DNA of 64,000 nt, taken from Klebsormidium nitens (lineage: Eukaryota > Streptophyta > Klebsormidiophyceae > Klebsormidiales > Klebsormidiaceae). Below are positions 45,579 through 56,791 of the stretch, piece by piece. The notes beneath the pieces were generated by a model that was not told the DNA's origin, made no database searches, and saw only the letters and a program-made list of their open reading frames with translations. The stretch's first letter is position 1. Each line of letters opens with the position of its first letter. Position numbers and translations under genes: made by a program. Where the stretch lies: contig DF237123.1 of the NCBI GenBank assembly GCA_000708835.1, forward strand, positions 62,001-126,000, in the 5' to 3' direction.

Positions 45579-47595
45579 ATTTGCTTGAATTCTTCAGGCT
45601 TCAGGATTGCTGCTTCAAAGTTGATGTTTTTGCTTCGCTACCTGATCCTGCTCTATATCTTCGTGCAGCGAACTTTCTGCTCGATGCGCTCCTCGTCGTG
45701 ACGTTTCTGCGGGCCTTGCTACGGCAGGAAGCTTGGACCAAAGGGAAAGGGTTTTATGGACCGTCAAATATCAAAAGAGATTTCTCTGTCAAGTGTCAAG
45801 AACCATCTAATATGAAAATCACATCTTTCTTAGAATGAGGACATCTCTCGTGGGTAACCTGGGCGTGACGGATGATCGCTGAGACATTTTCGGCTCCGAA
45901 TCGCGTGCAGATTGAGATCTTGAGACGGATTTGTCTCGGTCATTACTCAAGTTAAGCTGTGGATGGGCATCGATTCTACGCTGAGGAATTTTGATCATTA
46001 GATGTTATTGTGTGGAGATGCGGAACAGCCTCTCTATTCCCGCAGTACGTTAGCTAGCGCCTGAGGTGCGCCTGAGTTGCTGCAATACGTCAGAGCGCGC
46101 CAACTGAAACAAGGCGAATTTTCAATTATTGATCGGTCTCAACTACAAAACATCGTCATGCATTTCACATTCCTTGACGGCAGGCTCGGTCATGTGATGA
46201 GATCATTTCTGTCATGGATTTCTTCGAGCGGAACATGAATGATGGCAAGAACGATCAAAATTTGGGCAGCCGGATGCTGCGCACTTTTCAGCTGCCTGGG
46301 GCTTAATGTCCACCGATCTATATTGGCCTAAGGTACACATCCATGATGACTGGACCATGGGCCGCCATGTGCCATGCAGACCCCAAACATGCTTCAGGGC
46401 CGTGACTCACTGCACATCTCAGCATTGCAGCGCGCATGCATAAACGACTGGAGTATAACACTAATACATGCGGCTTTAACTAGCCGTTGGGGTGTCGACA
46501 TGGACAGTACATTGCAGTACTTGTAATTTTTGAAGATGCATTGGAGGTCCGACAGATTGGCTTAATGGCAACCATCCCGTGTCGGACTTAGGCGCGTGTG
46601 TGCACATATGCATATGATCATTGTTGGATGCTGCGGCCCAAAGTGTCAAGTGTGCAATACCCACAGCGTAATGGCTTGCATGTGCATGCCATCAGGAACT
46701 GTATACTGAGAGAGTCTTGCACATAGAAGCCTGCCGCTTTTGTAGTGAGCAACCGCCACATGTTGGACGAGATCCTGCTCCAGTGCATATATTTGAGCAG
46801 TTCATGATAAAAACCTGAAAGAAATCAACATGCACCCCTTGAAGCCTTGAAAACATCACAAAAAGGGATTGGCAGGAAGGAGACTGGCATGGCTCCGAAA
46901 TGTAGTTGTTCATTCAAAAAGTATCGAGAATCTGTCCAGATTTCTCCCATGCTCATGTTGTCCCGAAAAGTGCAACTTCGGCAGGATTGCTCCACAATTC
47001 TGGCAACGCACTGAACCAAAGTACCCAAACATTCGATGTCTGAGAACACAATCGCTGTATACCCAGAACGAGAAAAGCAAGTGGACAAAGCCGTGACCAC
47101 CTTCGCGAAATCTCCAAACGGTGAACTATCTGAACGGCTTTGCAACCGTCAGACCAGACTCACAACCTAAGCGCCCGATAACATAGCAAACAGACATTTT
47201 GTCCGACTTGCGTCCCAGCAATTTGTACAGTAGACGGCTGGCAGCTGCAGAGAGTCGAGAGGGCGGTTCCAGTTAGAAGCGAGCAGAATGTATTTGGCAG
47301 ATTATCCTTGTCAAGCCTTTTGCTATCAACAAGGTTCCGCTGACTGCTATGCTCAAATACCAATACTTGAAACCCAACTATGACAGACAGCCAAAAGGCT
47401 GCAAACGTGAGAGCGGATAGGGCGCCAACTTCCTTTGAGGCCTTTGGAGAAACCGCCAAGGAAGGCGCTTTCTGTCTTCCACCGTTCTCCTATCCTCTTG
47501 TCATACTGACGTGCAGAAACGGAAGCATGCAGGATCGGGGGACGGACGAGATCTTGCGACCAGCTCACCTCAAGCCTCACTCAAGTGTGGGCAGA
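45579..47595. other. No gene seen
   Basis: About 2 kb between the convergent ends of the unrecognised gene and the YPPx-repeat gene. Open frames here are short and lack splice context. The stretch 46360-46700 is rich in catg words. I see no RNA gene or element. Confidence 0.5.
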
Positions 47596-50185
47596 TCACC
47601 ACTTCTTGCCCCACTTCTTGTGCTTGCCCCACTTCTTGCCGCCAAACTTGAACATATACGCCTTCTTGCTCTTGTGCTTCTTGTGCTTCCCGTACTTCCC
47701 ATGGCCGCCATAGCCGCCGTGCTTGCCGTGCTTCACAGTCTGGTAGCCGGGCACTGCGTAAGGCATCGGGTAGCCCCCAGCTGTAGATAACAACAGTTCT
47801 GTCAGAAACGTTCACTCTGGAACGGATTACGGTAGTTCTGGATAGGTTGGAAGCGGGAGCCGTGCTTGCTGTACTTCGCCTGTTTTGATGAAAGCGGAAA
47901 ACCGAATTGCGAGCAATCGGTGCCAACCTTCCCTGCTTTATGATTTGGCCGGCCAGCGTAAGGCATCAGGCAGCCCCCAGCTGTAGAGCAAACAACAACA
48001 GACAATCAGAACAGTCCAATCCAGATCTAATTACGTGACCCTGGATAGACTGGACTTTGGTGCCATGCTTCCGTGCTCTAGGCATTGGGCATCGCCAAGC
48101 CCCCATTGGCAGCCAGCGCATCAATGTTCTGCGTTTACTGGACGTCAGCTTTTATGACATCTGTAACAAATTGGGACGATATGATTGAAGTGTGTTCGTA
48201 GTCGGATTTCGATGCAATAGTAGACACTCTTCTTTTGCAGACACACCAGCCCTTTCAATCAGCTCACAAACATCATAAGAACCAATCCAATCAGGGTATT
48301 TTGGTAGTTGAGCAGTAGGACAGAGCTCGTCCTCGAAGATGGTTAGGTTGCATCCGCAATGATCGCAAAAGCATAACAAGTCTGCAATTGCAAAGTTAGA
48401 TGCGTAGTTGCAAGCACCATCCAGCTCTGCAAAAAGCCGTCAGCTTCTGAGGTCAGAAGAGCTCAGAATGGTCAAGGTCAGCAAAGTCCAAGGCAAAAGG
48501 AGCAGTAAAGCAGAACGGGAAGAGTCTTGGGACGAGGAAGGATCGCGTCAGCTCAAACTCAGGAAAGCAGATTCATCAATAGCATTTCGTTTTAGTAGGC
48601 TTGGAGCACTATGGACGTGCGGCTTTCCTAATCTCCGTTAGCTTGCTCGGATTGCCCTGGAAGTAGCCTGACTCGCAATTCCAGACAAGGAGGAGGGCTC
48701 TAAGCAACCAATGCACTATCTGATGCTTTAAGGGACGCGCAGGAGTCTGCCCTGTTAAACTGGAAAGGGAATCAAAACACATACTAACTGAGCGAAAACA
48801 AGTAGGAGGGGCAGGTGGCAACAGGACGGAAATGTCAGCAAGGCCAAGGGGAATAGATTTCGGGAGTTGGCAACAACTCACGTGCCGGGGCTGGGTAGCC
48901 GGATGGTGGATACGCTCCGCCCTGCGGGGGGTATGCCTGAGGGGGATATCCGCCAGTGGGGGGATAACCAGGGGCTCCATAACCGGGGGCGCCATACCCA
49001 GGCTGAGGATACCCCCCAGGAGCAGGGTATCCCCCAGGAGCGGGATAACCGCCAGGGGCCGGGTATGCTGGGGCGCCGTAACCCTGAGGAGGTGGGTACG
49101 GATAGGCCTGAGGAGGGTAGCCGTACCCACCCCCATGACCCCTCTCTTCGATGCCCCCCCTCGACTCAATGCCTCCTTTGTCTTGAGTGCCTCCTTCCTC
49201 TCCTGTTGGGGGAGGTTGATCGGGGTACCCCGCCGGTGGCCCCTGGGGGGGGACTTGAGGAGGGTATCCTTCAGGGTACCCTTCTGGAGGACCACCCGGG
49301 TTACCCCCTACAAGATTGTGAAGAAAAACTAGGGTTGAGAAACAAGTTGCCATTCTGTTGCTCTCATTCAAGAGAAATGAAACGAGTGAAAAGCTTTTCA
49401 CTTGTGAAAGAGTGCAAGTCTTAAGAGTCCTGATCAGAGATACCTGCATTGATCTGACATTAAAAGATGCTGTCCAGTACTGAGCTGGAAGACAGAATAA
49501 GTGGAACCTTTAGGTAGAAGTTGGCTTTCTCAGATGTTGGTTGATATTGGAGCAATACGGCACCACTTGACTTGCCTGTGCTGAGTAGGAACATCTAACT
49601 GGAGGAATGTATGTTTTTTGGAACTTGTTTCATTCTGCACCTCCAAACCAAGAACAAAACATGAAGGACCATGAAGTCAGTTGAGCCCCCTGCTTTCCCC
49701 GCAGCTCCAAAAAACTACTCCTGCTGCATATTGCAGCTCCCCCAGTGCAGTGTAAGAAGGAGACACACCAGACAGCATGAAGGGAGTGCTCATTGATGCT
49801 GACATGTAAGAAGCTCTGCACTGCCAACATGTCCACATACATGCAGGGCAAAGTTCTCTGCTTATGTGAGTAGCAAGGAGGTCTGCAATTTTCAGATAGG
49901 ACTATGAAGCAAGCAATGGAGACAGGATCAATTGCAAAAAACTGGCCATGAAAAGCTTGTCTTAACAATGAGGACGCAATTTGCAAACTACGACTTCTCT
50001 AAAGCCAATTGATTTCATGATCAACATAGAGGTGAAACGTGTACAGCAAAATGAATCTGACAAAAACCGGACTGCTGGCAGGCAGACAGACTGCCAACAG
50101 GCAGACACGACAAATCAATGTGAATTGCCTCAAAACTCTGAGCATCAGCAGCTTAGACCTCACCTGGAGGTGGATTACCCGCCAT
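47596..50185 (-). CDS. Glycine/proline-rich YPPx-repeat protein (GPRP / 'glycine-rich protein A3' type)
   Basis: Minus-strand exons are 50185-50164, 49307-48882 and 47780-47596; phases 1 and 1 match and give 210 aa. The protein begins MAGNPPPG, continues with many GYPP/GYPAPGG/YPPQ repeats (about residues 15-150), and ends in a very basic tail of HGKHGGYGGHGKYGKHKKH type with KKWGKHKKWGKKW at the terminus. This three-part layout (short start, XYPPX domain, His/Gly/Lys tail) is that of plant GPRP proteins, whose function is poorly known. The tiny first exon was chosen because its ATG, donor and phase fit and its sequence continues the Gly-Pro pattern. Decayed copies of the exon 3 edge lie in the second intron, and a possible alternative last exon is listed separately. 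The gene diverges from the MATE gene. Confidence 0.85.
47940..48115 (-). repeat. Two decayed copies of the acceptor edge of YPPx-gene exon 3
   Basis: 'cccccagctgtag' at 47974 repeats the true acceptor and exon start at 47774 (200 bp), with 'cgtaaggcatc' also copied. A weaker copy (ggcattgggcatcgccaagc) lies near 48081. Confidence 0.75.
48152..48381 (-). CDS. Possible alternative last exon of the YPPx gene (Cys-rich tail)
   Basis: Inside the second intron of the YPPx gene, a 'ttgcaattgcag' acceptor opens a 75-codon frame in the same phase as the upstream donor at 48882, ending at a stop. It encodes CFCDHCGC followed by CPTAQLPKYPDWIGSYDVCE, a composition like a small metal-binding domain. If used, the His/Lys tail would be replaced by a Cys-rich one. 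The evidence is only phase, length and acceptor, so it may be chance or a relic of another gene. Confidence 0.35.
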
Positions 50186-50919
50186 GGCCTCTCGCAGGTG
50201 GCGTGTCCTTCCACTACCTTAGAAGTAGAATTTCCTACCCTAACTACCTACAACCTGAGCAATCCAGCAACGCCTCCTTGGAATGGTCGGAAGCTCCCTT
50301 TGACTTTGACTTTGCCAAAAGATACACAAACATTGACAAGACTGTGACAGGGAGTGCTGGACGGAGTGCACGAAGGAGAACTAGAGCTGGACGAGTCAAC
50401 GATTCCCCGAGCGTCTAAAGAGTACTAGGTGCTGAGTGCTTTTAATCTGACGGTCCGAAGTTTTTGTTTTATGTTTTGGACGGCCGAGAGTTGCACCATA
50501 GTGCAGCTACAGATGATGTCACGCATTGGCCGCGCACAGAGCTGAGGGAAACCCTAGAATCCAACCATGCTGCATGTCATTGTTGAGCGGCCTCTGTTGG
50601 GATTCAGGAAGGTGGTGTGGCGGAGGGTGGCGTGCTGCAGGCTTAGAAGCCAGGTGGTCTTTGCAGGTAGGAGCAAAGGTGTTGTTGCAAATGCCAAGGG
50701 TGAGAATTCTGTTCTGAGCCCCTGGCGCCGTCACTGATGAAGTCGCTAAGTCAGATCTTACCCCCCATGAGTCAATACGCAGTTGCAGACAACTAGCACG
50801 GAGGTAGTAGAAAACGTTGATCCTGTTCCTCTGGTGAAAAAGGGTCAAACTTTGCCCATAAGAGAGGAGAGTCCACGAGCATGGGCGAGGAGGAAAAATA
50901 TCCATCGGATTGACGAAAG
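50186..50919. other. Divergent intergenic region with a short upstream ORF for MATE
   Basis: About 730 bp between the start codons of the YPPx gene (minus) and MATE (plus). A 10-codon upstream ORF (50881-50913) ends 6 bases before the MATE ATG in another frame and could dampen translation if it lies in the leader. No TATA box is obvious. Confidence 0.5.
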
Positions 50920-53900
50920 ATGCCTCCACCTTCTGGAAGCAGTATACCGTCAGTAGCAATGAATGCTGACGCAGGCGGTTCAGTGGGGCACAACGCTCAG
51001 GCGCCAGAGGAAGCGCAGCGACCTCTGGACTTCGAGCGTTGGTCTCTTGATAGCGAAACAGCACAGTTTGAGGGAGGTAGCAAACACGACGGCAATTCCT
51101 GTAGGAGCAGCTTAGATATTGATGGGGTGGCAGTGGAGTCAGAGCGTCAAGGAAAAAGCCAAACAAAGCGTCCGTCTCAAAGCAGAAAGGAACAACAGCA
51201 TCAAAAAGCGGTCCAGAAGAAGTACGGGCCGGTGGGATCATTGAGCAAGATCAAGCGTTTGCTGTCGTCCAGTGGGGGAGACTTTTCAGACGAAGAGGAA
51301 CAACTAGGTGGGGAGAGAGATACGCTGCTTGCGCCGGCCCCATCATCGTGTTATGTGGACGCTGACGATCAGAGTGAGGGGAAGGAGTCCGAGTACTGGA
51401 AGGAGGCCAAGCGACTATGGAACCTCGCCGTGCCCATCGCATTTATGCAGGTAAAATCGTTTTGCTTTTGCAGCTTCATGTTGTGCGAAAGCGCTCTCAG
51501 TTTCGTCAATAGAACATTTGCGCTTCTTGTTGGGATCTTCAAGTTCCACAAACTGCGTGCTGATTACGGTGGGGCTTTATATCGGGTGCAGCAGATGTAG
51601 TTGCTCCACCAGGCTTGTGTCCTTCAAAGATGAGTTGGCAGGTTCAAAGACATCCAAAAGGGTCTGCATGCACACTTAGTGGAGCCTCGAAATGGGGATG
51701 CTACTACGCAGCCTCTGATCTCCAGCCAACCCGCCAGGTTCTGCTTTCTCTGCGCACCTTTTATAAGTGTCCCGGGTAGTGGTTCAAACTCCTACACAGC
51801 TGATAATCCTATACTGACTTCTGGACTCAGTGGGGCACTCCTGAGACTTTGCAAATTGCAGAAGTAGCCCTTTGCCAGTGCAGAATACTGGCATAAAGCT
51901 TAAGGCGCCGCTTGCCTCCCTGTAGGTTCTCTGGTACGCGCGCACGGTCGCCAGCCTCATCTTCGTAGGCCACCTCGGGGGGGTGCAGCTCGCTGGCATC
52001 GCGTTGGCCAGTACTTTTGCGAGCGTGTCCGGGTAAGCTTTTATTTTAGTCATCAACATGTGCCCTCTCATGCGTTGCTTCCAGTATGTCCGTTGGCTCT
52101 TCGTAGAGCCTCAGCCCATACTGCTTTCCATATCCGCAGTTAAGGTTTGAACGGATTCTCTGCTCCAAATATCCAGACGGTGAAAAGCAGCGCCAATTCT
52201 TAGACGAAAGCTTGGCGGTGACCCCCTAAGAATCAGACACAACGACGTCTTAGAGAGGAAACGATTGAATCACTCAGCACTTGTGGATTTTTTGGAACCT
52301 TCAATGTGAGGATCTGATTCTTCTGCTGAAGTACGTATATGATCGGCCTCTTGAGCAGGGATGAAGTTCTGGGTTGTTACCTCGCTGATGGATCACTTTG
52401 ACAACTTTTTGAACGGCGCCGTTCATATCCTTTTTAACCGGTTCTTTTCATTGTTTCTTATGTGCCATTCATTCGGATCTGGTCCTATTCATACTGTCCT
52501 TACTTGTTGTTTACGTTGCTTCTACCTTCTCAGGTATGCTATCATGTTCGGCCTGGCTAGCGGAATGGACCCCCTCTGCTCCCAAGCGGTCGGCGCCAAA
52601 GAGTACGCCGCAGTTGGGTTGACGCTGCAACGAGGGTGGGCCGTTTTACTGTGCGTGTGCGTCCCGACGTTTGCCACGTGGTGGAACGTGGAGCCCTTCT
52701 TTCGGTTTGCCAGGCAGGACCCGGTTCTGACGGGGTTTGCCAGCGAGTACTTGAGAATCCTGACCCTGGACCTGCTGTTCATGGGACTGGCGCAGCCGCT
52801 GCGGGTGTTTTTGCGGTCACAGGTGCGTTCTCCGCCCACCGTTTCGAAAGTTCACCTTTGAACTGTTGGTGTCTCTGTGTTGCAAAATGGCCCCCCCTCG
52901 CCCAAGGGCTTGTAGGTGCGTTTTCGCTGTCGTGGTACGATTCTGATCATGTCTTGGATGCTTCTGTCGCTGAAGTTCTGCTCAATTGGCGCCTAGAAAT
53001 AGCCTTGGGGAACGTTAGCAAAGAACGGTCCGGTCGCTGGTCCAGGGATTTGCGTGGATCAACTTAGATTTAAATCCGGTTTGTTGTTGCCACTATTGAT
53101 GTTCTGCATCAATCTGTTCAGAGTTCCGGTCAGGAGTGAACTAACCGCTCAACCTACAGCATGAATGTAAACTCCTGAACAAGGGTGCCATAACAACCAA
53201 GTAGCGCAACCTTTTACAATGCTCAAACTCCTCACTTCCGAGTCAGCGTATCTCCGAATCTGCAGGGAATCGCCAAGCCCATGGCCTGCTTCGTTGGGAT
53301 CGCCTTCGCTGGCGAACGTCTTCTTGCTCCAAGTGTTCAGAAACTGCTGAACCTCGACAGACCTCATCCAAAGCTGGGAAAGTCACAAACGTCAAGAAGG
53401 TTAAAGTTTCACACACTGCGCAGGGCATTACCAAGCCCATGGCTTGCTTCGCCGGCATCGCCTTCGCGGGCCACGTCTTCTTCCTCCACGTGTTCATAAA
53501 CCTGCTGAACCTCGGCGCGCGCGGGGCCGCGATCGCGCAGTGCTGCACGTCGTTCAACTTCTTCATGATGCTACTGCTCTACGTGCGTTGCTACCCGGGG
53601 CCTCACCGCCAGTGCTGGGACGGGCGGTTCGACGCAAAGGCACTGAATCCGGCGGGATGGAAGCCGCTTTTGAAGCAGGTAGGGGGCTGGATATTCTTCT
53701 TTAACAGGCGCTTAATGTTTTCTTTTGCGGTTATTTTGAAGTTATCTAAGTTGGGAGATGCTTGAAAGCGGATTGTATACTGGTGGGGCTTCCTTTACGG
53801 ATGTTGATTACGCTGCTGCTACCCGAGGCCTCACCGCCAGTGCTGGGACGGGCGGTTCGATGCGAAGCCGCTGAATCCGGCGGGATGGAAGCCGCTTCTG

Positions 53901-56791
53901 AAGCAGCTGAGGAAAAGCGAGCTTTGAAAGAAGCTCCGTGTTGTGCTTGGATGCTTGAGCTGTTCGGTTGCATCTGGAGTTCGACTGGTCAGGGATCACG
54001 TTGCTTGGAAGCCCACGGGCTTTGGGAGGTGCAGATCCTGCGAAGAGGCAAGAAGCTGCTTTCGCGAGCGAAAGGAGTCGAAGTCGTCGAATTGGACCTT
54101 TCGAGCTGTGAGACTGTTTGAAGCATCGACGTTTCTTCTTTGAAGGGATACCGTCGGAAGCGGCTGAATGTGCTGAAGTCATCTTGCAGCCGTCAGCGAT
54201 CGTTTATGAGGGCCTGGCGCGAACGGTTGAGCGCACAGTATCGAATTTTTCCCGGTTCTGACTTTCTCCGGCGACCATGGTGCAGGCCATCCCGTCGCTC
54301 GTGTCGCTCTACCTGCAGCGCTGGTCCTACGAGTGCATGGTTTGCCACCAAGTACACAGGACCGAAATGTCAGCTGCCCGGTTTCGACCATTTCCGGCGA
54401 CCATTTTGCAGGCTATCCCGTTATTCGTGTCGCTCTACCTGCAGCGCTGATTCTATGAGGTCAAGGCTTTCGACCAGGCTATACATCGACCCTTTAGCTG
54501 CCCGGTTCTGACTATTTTCGGCGACCATTTTGCAGGCCATCCCGTCGTTCGTGTCGCTCTACCTGCAGCGCTGGTTCTACGAGGGCATGGTCATCATGGC
54601 CGGTTGGCTGCCAGACCCGCACGTGCCAGTTGGTGCGATGGCGGTCGCTATGAACGTGTTTTCACTGGTCACCATGTTACCAATGGCGTTCAACATTGCG
54701 GGGGCGACACGTGTGGGGAACGAGCTTGGTGAGGAAATTGTCACCAAACCTTAGTGAGTGGTCTTGATTATAGAGAAAGGAATGCTTCTCTCGAGGAAGT
54801 GAATTGCGGCTGCCATGAACGTGTTTTTACTGGTCACCATGTTTCCCATGGCGTTCGACAGCGCGGGGGCGACATGTGTTGGCAACGAGCTAGGTGAGAC
54901 TAGGTGAGACCAGAGTTTACTATTAACGTTTCGAGTCTTCTGTTCTTTTTGTTCTTTTGTGAGATAACAACGCGTGTAATATTGGAAGGTCAGACTTGGG
55001 ATTGGCTCGGCATGTTCATTGGGGCGAGACTGTCCGGCAACGAAGCTCAGTCAGAAGTGTTTTGGACCTCTCTTCTCCGTTGTTCTTTTCGCCAGGAGGA
55101 AGCTTGTGTGACTTCGTTCCTTTTCTTTTGTTCATTTTGGCAAGGAGGAAGTTTGTATAGCTTCGTTTCCTTCTTTGTTGCTTAAGCTTACCTCATCTTC
55201 ATGTGTCCACACGCAAACAGGTGGTCAGACCGCTTATTTTACAAGGGTGCGTCGCCTTTCTCTAAGCCGTCTGCATTGGCATCTTGGCTTCGAAAGTCCC
55301 GGTTTCCACTTAGTGCTTCATCACCGTCGCCTCTTCTTTTCCAAAACCCAAACCCTAAGATCATTCTCCAAAAGGTGTACTGTCAGGCGCGAACGCCGCC
55401 CGGGGCTAGCCGCGTAGCATTACTTTACGCTGCCTGCGTTGGCATCCTAGGGGTAGAGTAGCAGTCCCCATCTGACTCGATACCCTTTGCGGGCTCAAAA
55501 TCTTCTCAAGTTGAGCCCGCCTTAACTGGTTCTTATTCTCCTTTTCCAGGCGCGAACGCTCCTCGGGGCGCACAAGTCGCGAGCCGCGTCGCGTTCCTCT
55601 ACGCCGTTTGCATCGGCGTCATGTGGTGCGTCATCATCACGTCATCCCGTGAGGTCATCCCCCGGGTTTTCACCACTGATGGCGACGTCCGGGCGCTGTG
55701 CTCCACGTTGCTGGTCGCCCTCGGCGTCTGCCAGCTGTTCAACTGCCCCATGTCGGTGCTCGGGGGACTGCTCCGAGGGGTGGGCAAGCCGTCGACAGTA
55801 GTGGTGAGTAGCCGTCTTTGATCTGTACATAAGTCTCGTCTTATGTTGACTTAGGTTTATGTTGAGTTAGATCAGTTCCCCGGGCTCAGACATAGTAAAA
55901 GTCTAAACCCAAAGTTAACATGCTCCGCACCTGTACCCACCCTAAACCTCCATACCAGCCCCACCCGTCCCCCAAGCTTGACATAACTCAACGTAGCCGT
56001 AAGTCAATATAAGATCGAGACTACTGATCTGTACTTGATCCATAACCGAGCAAACATCAGATGATTTGATTGGAATTCACGGCTGCGCTCGAGAGGTTCT
56101 CACTGGTTGACAAAAGTCGTGGCAACGCGCAGTTCTTGGTAGGCTTCGTTTTCCATTTAGACAAAGCCGCGATGCATGTGGAGTTGTGCGGAGAACAGCC
56201 TCATGGTCTTACTTTGCCATCAAGGAGCACCTTGCGAAGGAGGAACGTGTAACCTATCTCCAAGGCCCTTTCGCATGTTGTGTTCGTTAACAGATATATG
56301 CAGCCTTCGTTCAAAGATCAGAGTTTGTGGTTAACCTGCCCACTAACTCATCCGTTTTTGGCCGCTATACGTCTTTATTTGCGGGAGCTTCTTTATACGT
56401 GCAGGAGCTTACTCCCCTTCCTCTTTTCTGCCAGGTACTGAGCCTTAGTTCCTACTACGTCATCGGGTTGCCCACTTCGGTTACGCTCACCTTCTACAAG
56501 GGTTGGGGCGCCCTCGGCCTCTGGTGGGGCCTAACAATCGCTCAGAGCGTTATGGTAACCCTGATGGTTATCGTCGTAACCCGGTTATCGTGGCAGGAGT
56601 TGGCGGATAAAGCGCGGAGCCGGGCGAAAGAGGGGGGCCGGGACGCGGAGAAAGTGCCTCGGAAAGGGGGGTGGAAAACTGGAAACGATAAAGCGGGGGC
56701 AGAGGTTGAGAAGTTGCTCCGAAACGGGGGGGCAGAGAAAGCTGATGTTGAGGCGGGGGTGAGTGGGGTCGGAAGCTCGAGGGAAAGATAG
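50920..56791 (+). CDS. MATE-family transporter (plant DETOXIFICATION type)
   Basis: Multidrug and toxic compound extrusion proteins export organic substrates in exchange for protons or sodium. Exons 50920-51450, 51926-52032, 52534-52822, 53424-53678, 54536-54728, 55550-55803 and 56435-56791 join in phase to 661 aa. A polar, Ser/Glu-rich N-terminal extension of about 160 residues precedes the MATE core, which starts at WKEAKRLWNLAVPIAFMQ. Core signatures are FVGHLGGVQLAGIALA, GLASGMDPLCSQAVGAK, RWFYEGMVIMAGWLPDP, TRVGNELG and CPMSVLGGLLRGVGKP, the last two typical of the plant DTX45-51 branch (assignment by eye). The C-terminus is a charged, probably disordered Lys/Gly tail of about 65 aa. Substrate and membrane cannot be told. 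Exons 4, 5 and 6 have decayed edge copies in flanking introns. Confidence 0.95.
53263..53365 (+). repeat. Decayed copy of the acceptor edge of MATE exon 4
   Basis: 'cagggaatcgccaagcccat' at 53263 mirrors 'cagggcattaccaagcccat' at 53421. Similarity runs about 100 bp to 'aaactgctgaacctcg'. Spacing is 158 bp. The copy is degraded in the middle. Confidence 0.85.
53817..53912 (+). repeat. Copy of the donor edge of MATE exon 4, donor lost
   Basis: About 90 bp starting at 53819 repeat the last 90 bp of exon 4 (from 53591), 228 bp downstream. The long shared word 'cctcaccgccagtgctggga' shows it is recent. The donor 'cag|gtaggg' has become 'cagctgagg', so the copy cannot splice like the original. Confidence 0.9.
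54240..54480 (+). repeat. Two tandem copies of the acceptor edge of MATE exon 5
   Basis: Exon-like starts at 54286 and 54412 precede the real start at 54536, at spacings of 126 and 124 bp. Each unit includes the upstream intron word 'ccggttctgac' or variant, the 'tgcag' acceptor and about 50-60 bp of exon, with 'gtgtcgctctacctgcagcg' identical in all three. The first copy stays in frame through GAGTGCATGG. The second gains a TGA in place of the Trp codon. Confidence 0.93.
54805..55060 (+). repeat. Two copies of the donor edge of MATE exon 5
   Basis: Bases from 54808 repeat exon 5 from 54643, 165 bp away, through 'aacgagctaggtgagac', so a donor sequence is retained and even doubled (gtgagactaggtgagac). 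A weaker third unit (ggggcgagactgtccggcaa) lies at 55016, about 150 bp further. Confidence 0.85.
55240..55460 (+). repeat. Two copies of the acceptor edge of MATE exon 6
   Basis: 'caggcgcgaacgc' at 55384 copies the exon 6 acceptor at 55547. An older copy near 55245-55287 keeps 'gcgtcgcctttctctaagcc'. The 'ttcctctacg' landmark gives spacings of about 174 and 163 bp. Confidence 0.85.
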
